Below, piece after piece: positions 1-15,000 of a stretch of 57,779 nt of DNA (the first letter of the stretch is position 1; every line of letters begins with the position of its first letter). Under the pieces are notes generated by a model. The model ran no database searches. It had not been told where the DNA came from and worked only from the letters and a program-made list of their open reading frames with translations. Location: positions 1 to 57,779 of the forward strand of contig JAPLTV010000050.1 of assembly GCA_026397955.1 (NCBI GenBank). Reading direction: 5' to 3'. The translations under genes and the position numbers were made by a program. This DNA comes from Verrucomicrobiota bacterium (lineage in GTDB: Bacteria > Verrucomicrobiota > Verrucomicrobiia > Opitutales > UBA953).

Positions 1-3000
1 CGCCCGAGAAGGTCAGAGCGGAAGTGCCGACCGCGCTATTGATAATCGTCTGGTTGGCGGCCGTACCGGCCGTCGCGAGGTTCGTGAAGGTCTTGTTGAA
101 GCCGTTGAGCTCGAGCGTGGCGGAGTTGCCGACGCTGCCGAGGACGACGCTCGTCGAATTCGCCCAGGCCGAGGCCGCGCCGATGGTCAGCGTGCCGGAA
201 GCGATGTTGGTCGCGCCCGAGTAGGCGTTGACGCCGGTGAGGGTCAGGTTGCCACCCGTGGCCATGCGGCTCGTGAAGGCGCCCGAGCCGTTGACGGTGT
301 TGGCGAAGGTGAGGTTGCCGGAGCGGCTGAGGACGAACTCGCCGTTATCCGTGATGACCGCGGAGGAAGGCAGCGCGCCGACCGTACCGCCGTTGCCGAC
401 CTGCAGGACACCCGCGGCGCCGATGGTGGTCGTGCCGAGGTAGGTGTTCGCGTTGGTGAGCACCAAGGTGCCGGCCGTGACGAGGAGGTTGCCCGGACCC
501 GAGATGGGGGCGCCGATGGCGACCGACCCGGTCGCGTTGACCGCGAGGTTGCCGGAGACGCCGATGCTGCCCGCGCCGGAAATGGAACCGCCGGTGCCGA
601 GCGTAAGCGTCTGACCGGAGGCGATGGTCGTGCCGCCGTCGTGGGCGAACGAGCCCGTGAGGGTCAGGTTGCCGCCGCCCGCGACGTCGACGGAACCGAG
701 GCCGCCGGTGATGCCGGCGTACGAGGCGCTGTCGGCGCGGTTGAAGGAAAGAAGGGCGCCGGTCGCGATGGTCGCGTTGCCGAGGGAACCGCCCTGCCCC
801 ACCTGGAGCGTGCCGGCGGTGACGGTTGCGCCACCGGTGAACGTATTGGCGCCCGTGAGGACGAAGGTACCGGCGCCGGTCTTGGCGAGGGCGAGGATGC
901 CGAGGCTGCCGTCGGCGAGGACGCCACCGAAGGCGCTCGTACCGGAAACAAGGTCCACCGTGAGGGTGGCGGTGGTCGAAGAGACGCCGTTGACGACCTT
1001 CGGGGTGCCGACGGTGGCGTGCGTGGTCAGACCCGAGACGGTGACGTTATTGCCCGCGAGCTGGAATTCGCCCGTGGCGCCAGAGCCGAAGGCGACGACG
1101 TTGCCCGAACCGAGCGCGCCGGAGTTGTCGATCGTGAGCGTGCCGGAGCCATTGAGCGCGACGTTGCCCGAGAGGGTGTTGGCCGCGGAGAGGACGAGGT
1201 TGCCGCCGTTGACGACGAGGCCGCCGCCGATGGTCTGCGCCGACTGGAACACCAGCGTGCCGGCGTTGACGACGACGCCGCCAGTGAAATTATTACCGGC
1301 GTTGGCGAAGGTGGCCTGAGCGGCGCCATTCTTGACGATGCCGGTCAAACCGATGATGCCCTTCGAGCCGCTGAACGAGTAGGCGAGCGTGGCGTTGTCG
1401 ATCGTGACGCTCGCGGGAGCGACGTCGGCTTCGCTGATGACGACCGTACCGGTCGCGGCGAGGTCATTGAAGACCACCGCATCGGCGGCCTGGTAGTCGG
1501 TGGCCGTGCCGCCCGGGACGAGGCGCATGTTCTGCAGGCCGCTGCCGGCGGCGTGCCAGGCGGTGTCCGCCGTGCCGGCGATGTCGCCGTGCCAGCGGAC
1601 GGAATCGCCCAAGACCGTGAGGGTGATCTTCGAACCCGTGTCGGCGAGGTTGCCGCTCTGGCGGCCGCTGAGGCCGGCGATGGAACCCGGGGCGAGCGTG
1701 AAGGCGCTGAAGCCCGACAGGCTCGTGTAGGTGATCAGGTCGTAGACTCCGTTAGTGAGAGCGCCGGACTTGCTGGCGTAGATCGTGATCGAGCCGGCGG
1801 CGCCGCTGGCGGTGAGGCTGCCCGCGTTGAGGATCGAGGCGGAACCGAGGAGGTCGATGTCGGCGAGGCGGAGCGAGGCCGTACCATTGAAGATGAGGGT
1901 GCTGACCGAGAGCGAGCCGCCCGCGCCGTTGCCGGCCTGCAGGGTGGCGCCGGAGGCGAGCGTGGTCGTCCCTTGGAGGGTGCCCGTGCCGGCGAGCGTC
2001 GCGCCGGAGGCCACGGTGGTGGCGACGTTCGTGCCGGCATTGCCGCCGAAGACGAACTTGCCCGCATTGACGTTGAGGGCGACGGTGCCGGTGACGGTGC
2101 TGGCCGAGCCGAGGGTGAAGGTACCCGTGCCGGTCTTGGTCACGCTGGCGGTGCCGAGCGCGGTGCCATCGACGTTGCCGTTGAAGGAGGTGTTCGCGCC
2201 GACGGTGAGGGCGCCGGAGGCGCCGAGGCGGACGGAGCCGCCGGTCGCGCCCGCGCCTTCGAGGGCGAGCACGGTCTGGGCGGTGTCGTTGAGGTCGAGG
2301 GTCGCACCGGCCACGTTGGCGAAGGTGATGACGGTATTCGGCGAGATCGCGCCGGCCACGCCGGCCCGGAGGGTGCCCGCATTGATCGCGGTCGCGACCG
2401 AGTAGGTGCTGGCCGCACCGAGGGTCCAGGCCCCTGCCCCGCTCTTCACGAGCGAGGAAGCGCCGGTGAAGGCGTTGGCGAGAGAACCATCGCCGGCGCC
2501 GGTGAGCGTCAGCACGCGGGCGACGGAGTCGAGGCCGGTGGCCGTCACGCTGCCAGTGAGGGCGAGCGCACCGGCGTCGGACTGGAGCGTCAGGGCGCCG
2601 CCGCTACGAGGCGAGATCGCACCGGACCAGGTATTGGCGCCACTGATATTGCGCAGCGACGGGGTAATCAGGGAGATCGAGGCGATCGTGACGCCGCCCT
2701 GGAGCTGGACGGAGGAGCCCGCTTCGGCCGTGACACCCGTGGTGCTACCGAGGGCGGAGGAGTTTCGGAGGTTCAGCGCGCCCGCGGCGACGGTGACCGC
2801 GCCGGAGAGCGTGTTGGCCGCCTGGAGCGAGAGCGTACCCAGGCCGTCCTTGGCGAGGCCGGACGTGCCGAGGGCGAGGGAACCAGAGACGTTGACGTCG
2901 CCGGCGCCACCGAAGGTGAGCGCGAGGTTGGTGGCGGTGATCGGACCCGACAGGGTCAGGGAGCCAGCGTCGCTGTTGATGCGGGCGGAGGAAGTGACCG

Positions 3001-6000
3001 TGATCGCTCCCGAGAGCGTGTTCGCGTCGGAGATGTTACGGAGGGCGCCAGAAGCGGCGCCAGTGCCCGTTCCGCCGAAGGTCAGCGGCTCGGCCGAGGT
3101 GAAGCCGCCTTGGGTCTCGAGCGCGGCGCCCGTAAAGACGACCGTGCCGGCCGCGGACGTACCGAGCGCGGTGGCGCTGCGGGCGTTGATCACGCCGGCG
3201 TAGACGTTGGTGATACCCGTGTAGGTGCTATTGCCCGAGAGCGAGAGCGTACCGGCGCCTTCCTTGAAGAGCGCCAGGGTGCGCCAAGCGCCGTCGTTGA
3301 TCGAACCGGCGAAGAGCGAACTAGCCGCGGTCGCGGAGGAAAGCACCGAGGCGCCGACCTGAAGGCCGTCGTCGGTGATGACGCCGCCGGAACCGGCGAG
3401 GGCGCCGATGGCGAGGTTGCCCACGCCGTTGATGTCCATCTTGCCGCCGTTGACCGTCAGGGCGCCGTTGTAACCGATGTCGCCGCCAAGGGCGTTGGCC
3501 GCGCCGAGCTTGAGCGTGCCCGCGTTGACGGTCGTGCCGCCGAGGTAGGTGTTCGCGCCGCTGAGGGTCTGCGTGCCCGCGCCGTTCTTCACGACCGCGA
3601 GGTTGCCGGTGATGACGCCACCGTAGGTGTAGTCGCCGGTGTTACGGCCGCCGCCCGCGCCGTCCGCCGCGAGGACGTTGAGCGTCAGGATCGAAGGAGC
3701 ACCGTTGGTATTGGTGATCGTGGCCGCGTTGCCGGCATTGAAACGGCTGAGCGAACGCAGGGTCTGGTTGAAGCCCGCGAGGTCGAAGGTGGACGTGCCG
3801 GCCGTGGACATCTCGAGGATGGCGTTGGTCGGGAGGCCGTCATTGGCGCCGAGGAAGACGTCGGCCTGCTGGTTGATGAAGTAGTCCGCCGAGGAACCGC
3901 TGCCGGAGAAGACCATCTTGCCGATACGTGCCGAGACGATCTGGCCGGCGGCAGCCGTGATCCGTCCGGTGACGTTCAGCGTCGCGCCCGCCGTGGCGAA
4001 GAGGCCGCCGGCGACCGTGGACTGATTGACCGTGATGTTACCCGAGAGCGTGGAGGAACCCGAGGTGCCGTAGGCGAAGATCGCGCCTTGGCCGGAGAGG
4101 CCCGAGGCGTTGTTGATGACGATGTTGTTCGCCACCGTGACGCCGCCGGCGACCTGGAACTGGGCGGCGCTGTTGAGATTGACCTGTCCGGTGCTGAGGG
4201 CGCCGGAAGCGGTGACCTGGAGAATGCCTTGGCCGCCGATATTCGTCTGTCCCGTGAAGTTGTTGAGCGGGTTGGAGACGATGAGCGTCCCAGTGCCTGC
4301 CTTCGTGAGGCCGATGCTGCCCGTGATCTTCGCGTCGATCGACAGGTAGGCCGAAGCCGTGGCATTCCAGTGCTGGACGATGAGGTCGGCGCCGTTGCCG
4401 GAGGTGATCGTGCCGCCCGAGATGATGAACGCGTTGGAACCGCTGGTTCCCGTGACGAGGATACCGCCGCTACCGATGGTCAGGCCACTGGTGGCATCGA
4501 GGGTGTAGTTGAGCGACGGAGGCGTGTTGAAGCGGAGCGAATTGATCGTCGTCGCCGAGCCGCCGATGGTGGTGACCGTCGGGCTGTCGACGTTGCTCGA
4601 GGCGCCCAACGAGAAGAGGTTGGTGTTGACCGTGTTCGCGACGACGTTGCCGCCGCTGAGCGTAGCCCAGCTGGCGCCCAAGTTGGTCGTGGCCCAGCCG
4701 CCGAGGAGGTTGCCCGCATCCAGACCCGCCGCGGAGCTGCCGGTCGTGAAGCCCGTGCCGTTGTTGACGATACCGAAGTCGACCGCGCCACCGGTCTGGC
4801 GGGTGATCGCGCCGAGCGCGAGGGTCGTACCGAAGCTGGCCGTGGGCGCGCCCTTGGTCGTGATGGAACTGCCCGGAGCAATCGTCGTGCTGGCGAAGGT
4901 CTGGGTATGCGAAGCCGTCTGGGTGCCCTTCGGGGTCTGCGTGAGCGTGCCGCCGCCGAGCACGAGGATGCTGCCGGCGTTGATGATCGTCGTCGGGGCC
5001 GTCGCCAGCAGGTTGTAATTCAGCGTCAGCGTACCGCCGAGGACTTCCGTGGCGCCGGTGTAATTCGTGGTATTGCCGATCGTCAGGTTGCCCGAGCCGA
5101 TCTTGCGCAGGCCGGCGACGCCAGCCGTGCCGGCGGTGCCCACGCCGCCGTTGAGGGCGCCGGTGAACGTCGTGCTGCCGGTACCAGCGATGGTCAGGCT
5201 GAAGTCATTGAGGTTGACGATGGCCGTGCTCGCACTGGTCGCCGTCGTGTTGGTCGCGTTCAAGCCGGCGATCGTCGTGGACATCGCCAACTGGACGGCG
5301 GTGCCGGCGTTGAGGCTGAGATTCTGGCCGGAAGCGGCGCCGTTCGGCAGGTTGCTGCCCTGACCGAAGCCGGCGTTGAACGGGTTGGCGTTGTTCAGGA
5401 CGAGGGTACCGCCGTTGACGATGGTGTTGCCCAGGTAGGTATTGACGCCGCTAAACTGCAGGAAGCCCGCGCCGTTCTTCTGGAAGGAGGCCGCCTGATT
5501 GAGGCCGTAGCTGTAGAAACCGATACCACGAGTGAAGTTGACCGGAGCGGCCGCGCTGGCGCCGACGCCGTTCGTGTCGAAGTTGTTGCCGCCGGAGCGG
5601 ACGTTGATATAGCTGAGGTTGGGCGCCGCGCTCAAGTCGGCGTTCGCGACCAGGGTCGCGCTGTTGAGCAGCAGGGTCGAGTTACCGTCGAAGAAGAGCG
5701 GGCCGTTGCCGAGGACCGAGAACGGGGTCGTGGTGTTCGGGGTCTGGACGTTGACACCCGAGTAGTAGGGAGCCGAACCGATGGTCACGCCGCCCGTGAA
5801 GGTGTTGGCGCCCGTGAGGAGGATCGTGCCGTAGCCGTTGTTGGCCGAACCGCCGGCCAGGACCACCGCGGCGTTGCCCGTGATGGCGGCCGGGTAGGTC
5901 AGCGTGGCGCCGCCGCCGCCGAGGCGGTAGGTCGGCTGGCCGTTGACGGCATACGGGGTATAGGTACCGGTGTAAGTGAGGTTTTCGTTGGCGCCGAGCG

Positions 6001-9000
6001 TGAGGTTGGCGGCGTTCAGGCCGCGGTAGTCGATATTCTCGGCCGCGCTTGCGACACGAAGAGCGATGGTCCCGGCCGAACCGTAAGTGACCTTGCTGAT
6101 CACGTTCGTCTGGACGGCGTTGAACTGCGCATTCGTGAAGCCGAGCACGATGGAGCCGGACCCGCCGATGCCGATGCTCGTCGGCGAACCGAGGTTCGCC
6201 AAGGTGTCGTAGCGATAGGCGCCGGAGCCGCTGAGGATCGAGCCCGCCCAACCGGTGTTATTGCCCGTCATGTTGACGGTGCCGTCGGCCCAACCGGTGA
6301 TATTAAAGAGCGAGTAGTTGCCCGAGAGGGTCGCGCTGACCGTGGCCAAGGTGCCGAGGGTGCGTACCGCGGCGTCGCCCATCAGGTTAAGGGTGCCCGC
6401 GACCTCGGCGCCGTCCGACAGGCGGATCACGCCGTGGCCGCTGGTATTATTGCCTGAGGCCTCACCCCAGCCCGCGCCGATGATGTACCAGTTGCGGGTG
6501 ATCTTCTGCGCTGTGTTGAAGTAGAACTGACCGGCGTTGTTGCCGTAGATGTAGACGTTACCAGCCGTGCCCGTGCCGAACGGCGTGCCGCTCGAATAGG
6601 TAACAGCGGCGCCGCTGGCGACCGTAGCCGCCTGGCTCAGGGTCAAGGTATTGGTAACGACAGCCGTGACGGTGGTGCCGGCCGGGATGCCCGCACCGGT
6701 GATGGAGGAACCGACCGCCACGCCGGTCGCGCTGGCGACGGCGAGGGTGGTAGAAGCCGTAGAGGCGGCGGAGGCGGTCGAAGCCACCGTGCCGAGGTAG
6801 ACGCGCTCGCCGCTGATGTACGTGTTACCCGTGTAGGTGTTGTTCGCGAGATTGCCGATGATGACGCTGTTCTTGCCGATACCGAGGCCTTCGTTGCCGC
6901 GGTAGGTGACATCGGTGGCGCCGCTGGCGCTGTTACCGAGGACAGAATTGATCGTGAGGGTGTTACCGCTGGAGAAGATGACGAGTTCGCGTCCGTTGCC
7001 CGGGATGATCGTACCGCCGCTGATCGAAGCGCTGGCGGCGCTGGAACCGAACAGGATACCGCCCGAGGCGATGGTCAGCGTATTGGCAGCGGCGATCGTC
7101 AGGTTGGCCGCAGTCGTCGCGTTATTACGATAGGAGCCGATCGTCTGGCTCGTCCAGGCGGTCGAGTTACTGATCTGGAAGTCGACATTGACGGCGGCGC
7201 CCGGGGCGGTCGTCGTGGCGATGGAAGCCGTGTAGGTCGGGGCCGAGATCCAGGTGTTGGTCGAGACCTTGGCACCCCAGTCGGTCGAGGTCGCGGCGCT
7301 CGTACCGAGCACCACGAAGGCCGTGCCGTTCGCGTCGGTGATCAGGTTGCCGGCGGTTCCGGAAGAGGTGAGCACGCCGTTCGTGGCGGAAAGGGCGACG
7401 GTGGGCGGATTGGCGATGCTGAGGGTGCCGCCCTTAACGCGGGTCAGCGCACCGAGGTTGAGCATCAGCGCATTCGTACCGTTACCGGAGAGGACGATTT
7501 CAGAACCGCCCGTGCCGATGAAGGTCCTGGCGACGGCCTGCGAATTGGTCGCAGCGGCGGGGGTGAGGGTCAGGCGTCCGCTACCGGCGCCGATGCTGGC
7601 GAGCTGGTCGGCGGTGTAGCTCGTGAGGGCGTTCGCCTGCGGCACGAGGCCGTAAGTGTAAGTCTGGTTCGAGCCGGCGGTAGTCGCGGCGCTGATGACG
7701 AAGTTCGTGGCGTCCGTGATGCTGACGATCGTGGCATTAACCGGGATACCGGTGCCGGTGATGGTCATGCCCGGCTGAAGTCCAGCCGTGCTGGCGACGG
7801 CGACGCTCGTCGTGGTCGTGGTGACGCCGCCAGTCAGGAGACCGAAGCCGCCGCCGAAGTTGAGCGTGGTACTCGAGGGCAGGATGTTCGTCGAGTTGGC
7901 GACGGTGGTGAAGCTGGTGTTCGGGATGGTCGGGGTCGCCGTGGCGCCGAAGGTGAGCTGCAGGGTGCTGATGCGATCAGCCTGGCCGGTGGTGACGCCC
8001 GCCGAGCCGGTCTGGATGGTGGTGGAACCCGTGTAGGTCTGCTGATACGCGTTGAGATTGAAGACACCGGAGCCGAGCTTCACGAGGCTGCCGGGACCGG
8101 AAAGGGTCGCGGCGTAGGTGCTGGACTGGGCGCCGTTGCCGACGCGCAGGGTGATGGCGTTCGGGGTACCCGCGTTATCCTGGAGGGCGATATTGATGTT
8201 ACCGTTGAGGCCACCGACCGTGAAGACCTTGGAAGCGACGGATGAGTCGAAGACGACCGTGCTGTTCGCATTGAAGAGCGGCGTCAGCTGCAGGGAACTA
8301 TAGGCAAGCGCGTTGGAGTTCTTGAGGACAAGCGTGCCGCCGGTGACGGTGCTATTACCGAGGAAGGTATTGGCGCCGGAAAGCGTCAGGGTGCCGAGGC
8401 CGGCCTTGGTGATACCGCCGCCGATACCGGTGAGCCAGACGCTCGTCAGGGCGTAATTGCCGATGGAACCGGCGAGCTCGACGTTGTTACCGTTGGTGTC
8501 GAAGATGGTCGTGCCGAAGAGCGAGATGCCGCCCGCGATGGCCGCACCACCGCTGGTGATGTCGGTCGTCGCGCCGGAAGCCCAGCGGATGGTGCCGCCG
8601 AGGGCCGTGAGGCCGCCCAGGCTGGCGCCGAAGTTGGACGAGGACTGCGAAATCGCAGGCAGGATCTGCAGGGTGCCGGTCGTCGCGAGCGTGAAGCCGC
8701 CCGTGAAGGTGTTCGCACCCGTCAACGAGGCGGAGTTGCCGATGATGACGAGATTGCTGGGGACGCTGCCGTTGTTCGTGATGTCACGGGCGTAGGTCAG
8801 GTTGCCGCCGCCGCCGCCGAGGCGGAAGAAGCCCGCGTTGCCCGGGGTGTAGGTACCCGTGTAGGTCACGTCGCCCATGCCGGCGCCGAGGCCCATGCCC
8901 GGGAGATTGTAACCCGACTTGCCGAAATCGAGGTTCGTGGCCGCGGTGGTCGGCGAGAGCGCGATGGCGCCCGTGCTGCTGCCGTTGGTGAAACGACCGA

Positions 9001-12000
9001 TGTCGATGATCGAGGCGAGCGTGTCGCCGACGATGGCGCCGCCCTGGGCGACGACGAGGAAGCGACCGGCCTTGTAGCTGGCGATCGTGCTGGCGTTGAT
9101 GGCGCCGCCGTTACCGACGGCGATGGTGCCGTCGTTGATGGTGAGCGGCGTGGTGAAGGTGCTGACCCCGGTGAAGGTAAGCGTGCCCGTGCCCGACTTG
9201 ACGAGGCGACCGGCGGCGTTCGCGGTATTGAGGGCCGCGACGCTGACGCTGGCGCCGGTGCCGCCGCCGCCAAGGAGGGCGACGGTCGGGACGGTGCCAG
9301 GCGTGTAGGTACCCGGGCTCGTGATCACGATGCCGGTGACCTGGCCGCTGCCGTTGATGACGGCGTAGCCGGAGGCAGGCGAACCGCCGGCGATGACGCC
9401 GGTGGTGCTGAAGCGGACGAGCGGAGCGCCGACGTAGCCGGTGCCGCCCGTGACGGAAAGGGCGGTCTGGGTCACGCCCGCGCCTTCCGCGGCACGGATG
9501 CCGGGCACGCTGACGTTGAAGCCGTTGGTGTTGATCGTGACGATACCGGACGCCGAGGCGCCGAGGCTGCCGTTGTTGATCGCGCCGTAGAGGTTGGTAT
9601 TGAAGGTGATGTACCCTGGGTTCGAGGACGACAGGATGCCCGTCGTGGCCGCCGCGTTGGCACGGATGGTGCCGCCGGAAAGGTTGTTGTAACCGAAGTT
9701 GTTCGACCAGACCGAGAGCGTCGGCGAGGCGGCGGCGTTGTTCGCGACGCTCGCGTTGCCGCCGAGGGCGATGAGGCCGGAGGTAAGATTGAAGAAGGCC
9801 TGCGAATTGAACATCGTGCCGAAGTTACCGACGCGCAGGACGTCCGCGCCGCCGTCGTAGGTGCCGCCCGCGATGTTGACCGCGCCGAACGCGTCACCGG
9901 CGTTGTTGCTGTTCAGGAGGATGCCGAGGAAGTAGCCGCCGGTCGTGCCGGTACGGTTGACGTAGCCGCCAGTACCGACGGTGAACTGGGCGTTACCGCT
10001 CCAGGCGTTGATGAACCAGGAGTCGCCCGAGCTGTTGTTCAGGGTCGCGGTGCCGCCGACGAAGCCGACGCCGACGCCGGTATTGGAACCGGAGCCGTTG
10101 ATGTTGATGAAGCGGCCGGCCGCGCCGAGCTGGTAGAGGCCACCGGTCAGATTGAAGTAGCCGTAACCTTCGGTTTGGGCGATGAACTGGTTAGAGGCGT
10201 TCGAGTTATGGCCCAGGATGACGTTGCCCGCGGTCTGATTGTAGACGGCCACCGCGCCGAAGGCGTTGGCACCCTGCGTGGCGAAGAGCGACATGTCGCC
10301 GCTGACGTTGACGACGGCCTTGCCGGAGCTGTTGCCGTAGAGGAGCAACGTGGTGGTCGCGGAACCGACGTAGCTACCCGTGATAGTCAGGGAGCCCGCG
10401 TTGACGGTCGTGTTACCCGTGTAGAGGTTATTGCCCGACAGCGTCTGGGCGCCGAGGCCGTTCTTGGTCAGCGAGAGCGCGAAAGCACTGCCGTCGCGAA
10501 TCACGCCACCGAAGTTCACGTTGGCGTTGTCGCCGCCGATGGTCAGGGTCGCGGCGGCCGGCACGAGGTTCGTGCCGCTGTTCTCGACGAAGCCATAGGC
10601 GCCGGAAAGGGAGCCGACGAGGTTCGAGAAGGAGTTCAGGGCCAGCACGCCGCCGTTGGCGGTCATGCCGAAGGAGGACTTCGAGCTGAAGACGTTGGCC
10701 GCATTGGCCTGCAGAGTGACGCCATCCAGCGTCGTCGAACCCGCATAGGTCGACGTGCCGCTGACGTTGAAGACCGCGCCGGCGCCGCCGGTGAGGGTCA
10801 GGTTGTTGCCGACCAGGCCGGTGATGCCGCCGGTGAGGGTGAGCGTGGAGCCGTTGGCGCCGGTGTTGGCGACGTTCCAGGTCTGGCTGGCGCCGAGGAC
10901 AATCGGGGCGCTGATCGTGATCGCGCCGGCGTTGCCGTCGATCGTGATGCCGTCCGCGGAGGAAGCCGGCGCGATCGTCAGGGCCGCGGCCTCGGGGCCA
11001 CCGGGCGCGACCACGACGCTGGTGATGCCGGTCGGATTGGAGGTGAACTGGAGGCTGCCGACGGTGAAATTGCCGTCGAGCGTGGTGACGTAGGAGGTCG
11101 CCGACGAATTGGTCGTGCTGAAGATGACCTTGTTCGCCAGACCCGGGAAGCCCTTGGCGTTCGTGGTGCCGGCGGCGTCGGTGAAGAAGTTCGTGTCGTA
11201 GTTGGCGTAGTTGAGGCTCGACCAGCTGACGTCGGAGCCGACGCGCCAGTAGAGGTTCGGCGTCAGGGCCGTGGTGACGAGGCTGACCGCGGTATCCGAG
11301 GTATTAAGCGCGAACGAGAAGCCGCCGAACGTGGCGAGATTACCGATCGAGAAGGTGCCGCCGCTGAGGCCGCTCTGCGCGGTGATCAGGTCGTACTGGC
11401 CGGCCTGCAGGCCGGCGAGGCCGGTAAGATTCAGGAGGACCTTGTTCGCGACGACGGCCGGGCCGGCGGTGACGATACGGTCGTAGTTGGAGGTCGAACC
11501 GAGCTCGAGGCCGAGGGCCGCGCCGCCGGAGGTGCCGGCACCGAGGTTCAGGCTGCCGGCCGTGGACGCGAGCGTCAGGGACTGGCCGACGCCGTTGAAG
11601 AAGTTCAGGATGGCTCCCGCGGAGACGGAGACGCCCGAGGTCGCGAGCGGCGTGGCGGCCGAGCCCGCGATGTTGAGGCGACCGGCGGTGACGGAAGTCG
11701 TGCCGGTATAGGAAAGGGCGGAACCCGTGAGGTTGAGGGTACCCACGCCCGATTTGACGATCGAGATATTGTTCTCGTTCGCACCCGAGCCGCCGATGGC
11801 ACCGACATAGGTCGTCACGGTGTCCTGGTCGATCGTGAGCGTCGAGTTGGCGGAAGCGCCGCCGACGATGGCGTTCATCGCGCCCTGGCCGAGCGGACGC
11901 AGCGTGATGGAGGCGCCGGAACCGCCGTACAGCATGCCCACCAGGCCCTGATTCGAGGCGGTCGCCGCCGCCGGAGCGCTCATGATGAACTGGGTCGCGC

Positions 12001-15000
12001 TGATGACACGCTCGACCGTGGTGCCGACGGGGATGTTGGTACCGACGACGGCCATGCCCTTGACCAGGCCGCCATGCAGGAGACTCACGCTGCTGGACGT
12101 AGCCGTGGCCGGGACATTGAGGGTGAAGACCGGAACCGCGCCGCTCGGGATGGTCGCGATGAACGCGCCTTCAGGGATGCCGGGGCCGGAGATCGCCTGG
12201 CCGACGATGAGGTTATTGAGGACGAAGAGATTCGGGACGAAGACGGTCGCGGAACCCGCGACGGTGGTCGCGCCGTTGACGACGATACCGGCGGCGCCGG
12301 CCTCGACGTTGACGGTGGTGGAACCGGCGGTGGTCGTGACCCCACGCATGTAGACGCGCTGCAGGGCGCCGGTCGGGAAGGCCGGGATATTGACCGTGAC
12401 CGTCGGGGTGGAGCCAGGCAGGTAGAGGCCGGCGTCGGTGACCGTGAGTCCGGTGATCACACCGCCGGAGACCGTGGCGCGAGCCTGGGCCGGGGTGGAA
12501 CCCAGCATGCCGCCGTCGGCGTTGAAGTTGAGGATCGGAGCCGTCATGTAGCCCGTGCCACCGACGAGGGTCAGGATGTCGGCGGAGGTCAGGCCGGTGA
12601 GCGAGGTGAGCGCGCGGATGGACTGGTTCATCACGCCCGTGGCGTTACCGAGCTGGAGCACGCCGTTGGTATCGGCCACGCCGAGGTTGAGCGTGGTGGC
12701 CGTGTTCAGGCGATTATCCGCGCCGGCGGTCAGGCCGCCCGCGAGCACGAGCCGTCCGTTGGTGACGGCGGTGGAACCGAGGTAGGTGGAGACGGCGGTG
12801 CCGCCGAGGACGAGATTAGCCGAACCGGCCTTCGTGAAGCCGCCGACGCTGGCGCCGGCCAGTCCGCCGATCGGACCGGCGAAGGTGAGATTGTTCGTGC
12901 CGACGTCGAGCGTGCCGCCCGCGTTCATGAACAGCAGCGTGCGCGTCGAAAGGTCGGTCTCCGCGAAACCATCCGCGAGCTGGAGGATGCCGCCAGCGAA
13001 GACGATGTTGCCGGTCGTACCGCCGATGTTGCCCAGCGTCGAGAGGCGGAGGATGCCTTCGTTGATCGTGGTCTGCTTCGTCGCGCCGCCGCCGGCGACG
13101 TTGGTGGCGGTGAGCACGAGGGTACCGCGACCGGACTTCGTCAGGTTGGCGCTGGTGGACAGCGGCGAATCGATGATCGCGGTGAGCTTCGGCGAGATGG
13201 CCGTCGAAGTCGGGTTCTGGACCGTGATGACGTATTCGGTCGCGCCGAGGGTGCCGGTGCCGTCGAGGGCGATGCCGGTGAAGCCGCTGAGCCTGGTGGA
13301 GCTGGCGGAAGCAGGCGTGGCGAACGGATTGAGGGTGAAGAGGATCGCACCCGCATTGACGCTGAGCGCGCCGCTGCCGCTGACGGTGAAGCCGTCGAAG
13401 GTCGAGGTGTTATTATGGAGGACGAGGGCGTTGATGCTGCCGGACGAAAGGCCGGTCAGGTTGGCGATGAGCGACTCACGGATGTTCCAGGTCGTGGACG
13501 TCGGGGCGGCGGCCTGCTTCTGGGCGAAGGTGCCGTACTCGTAGGTCAGGTCGAGGACGCGCAGGGAGTTGGACAGGAGGTCGTACGTGATGAGCGAGTT
13601 GCCCATGTTCGATTCCGAGAGGTCGGCGGCGTCGGTCCAGGTCTCACCGATCATCCACGGCACGATGCTCGTGGTCGGGGTCGCGGCGTAGATGTTGATC
13701 CAGTTGGCCGTCGAGGTCGCGGTGGCCAGCTGGCTGAGCGTGAAGGTCGTGCCGGTCGGGGTCGCGGTGATCGTCGTCGAAGGCAGGATGTTGACGCCTT
13801 GGACGCCCATGCCGGCCGAAACGCCGCTCATGGTCGCCCAGGTGACGGTGCTGCCGTTCAGCACCGTGCCCATCTGCGCGGAGATGAGCGTCGTGCCACC
13901 GCCGAGAAGGGTGCCGTTGAAGGCGGCCTTATACGCTGCGTCGGAGATGCCGAGCTGGTAGATGCTGTCGGAACCGCCCGTACCCTTGGTGCCGAAATAA
14001 CGGCCACGCAGGTTGGTGGTGGCGAAATTATTACGCAGGAAGGTACCGGTCGAGGTCACGAAACCCTGGGACATGTTGCCGGAGGCGTAACCGCCCACGT
14101 AGCTCGTACCGGAGTCGAAGTAGAAGCCCATGATCGTCTCGACGCCGGTGGCGGCCTGGTTGCCACGATTCCAGACGCCCATCGGGCGGGTTTCAGGATA
14201 CTTATCCCCCGTGACCGCGATGCCCAGCATCGTGCCGGCCGCGGAGTTCAGGTGGAGCGCGACGATGTTGTTGATCTGGTCGACGCCGCCGCCGTTGGTG
14301 TAAGCCTTGTCGAGGTAGAGCGCGCCGTAACGGTTGACGATGATGTCCGGGACGTTGCCGGCCGGGAGCGAGGCGTAGAGACGGCTGCTGGTACCGATAC
14401 CGAGCCAGATGGCGCCGCGGTCGATGATCAGGTTGCCGAAGCTGTTATGGGCATTGTTGAGCGTCAGCGTCGCGTTGCCCGCGAGGCGGATGGCACCGAG
14501 GCCGGCGAATTCACCGACAAAGGTGGACGCCGTGGTCTGGTTGATGTTCAGCGTCGTGCCGACGCCGAGGTTGATGTACGCCCAGTTGGCGTTGGTCTGG
14601 CGATTGCCGCCGGCGATGGAGCCGATGGTCTCGGAATAGGTGGTGCCGAACTGGAAGTTCGTGGCGCTGATCGCATCGGTGTAGGAACCGCGATCCATCG
14701 TGATGCGGTTGGCGCTGTCGATGGAGACGATGACGGCGCCGGGATAGACGCCGGGAGCGGAGATGGTCATGCCCGGAGCGAGGCCGGAGGTGCTCGCCAG
14801 GGTGATGACCTTACTGCCGATGGCCGTGGCCGCGACGACGACGGTCTGATTGGTCGTGGTGGAGGTGGCCGGGACGGCCAGCGTGAACTGGGTGGCGCTG
14901 TCGACGCTGAGGACCGTCGCGCCGGCCGGGATGCCGGTACCGGTGACCACGACACCGGCCACGAGGCCGGCGGTGCTGGCGACGGTGACGATCGGCGAGG

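Noticed and set aside
641-6457. Plus-strand open frame of 1,938 codons
   Set aside because: It is codon-aligned antisense to the giant PATR gene and open only because that gene avoids TTA, CTA and TCA codons. The translation is Arg/Gly/Asp-rich with no signal peptide or domain.
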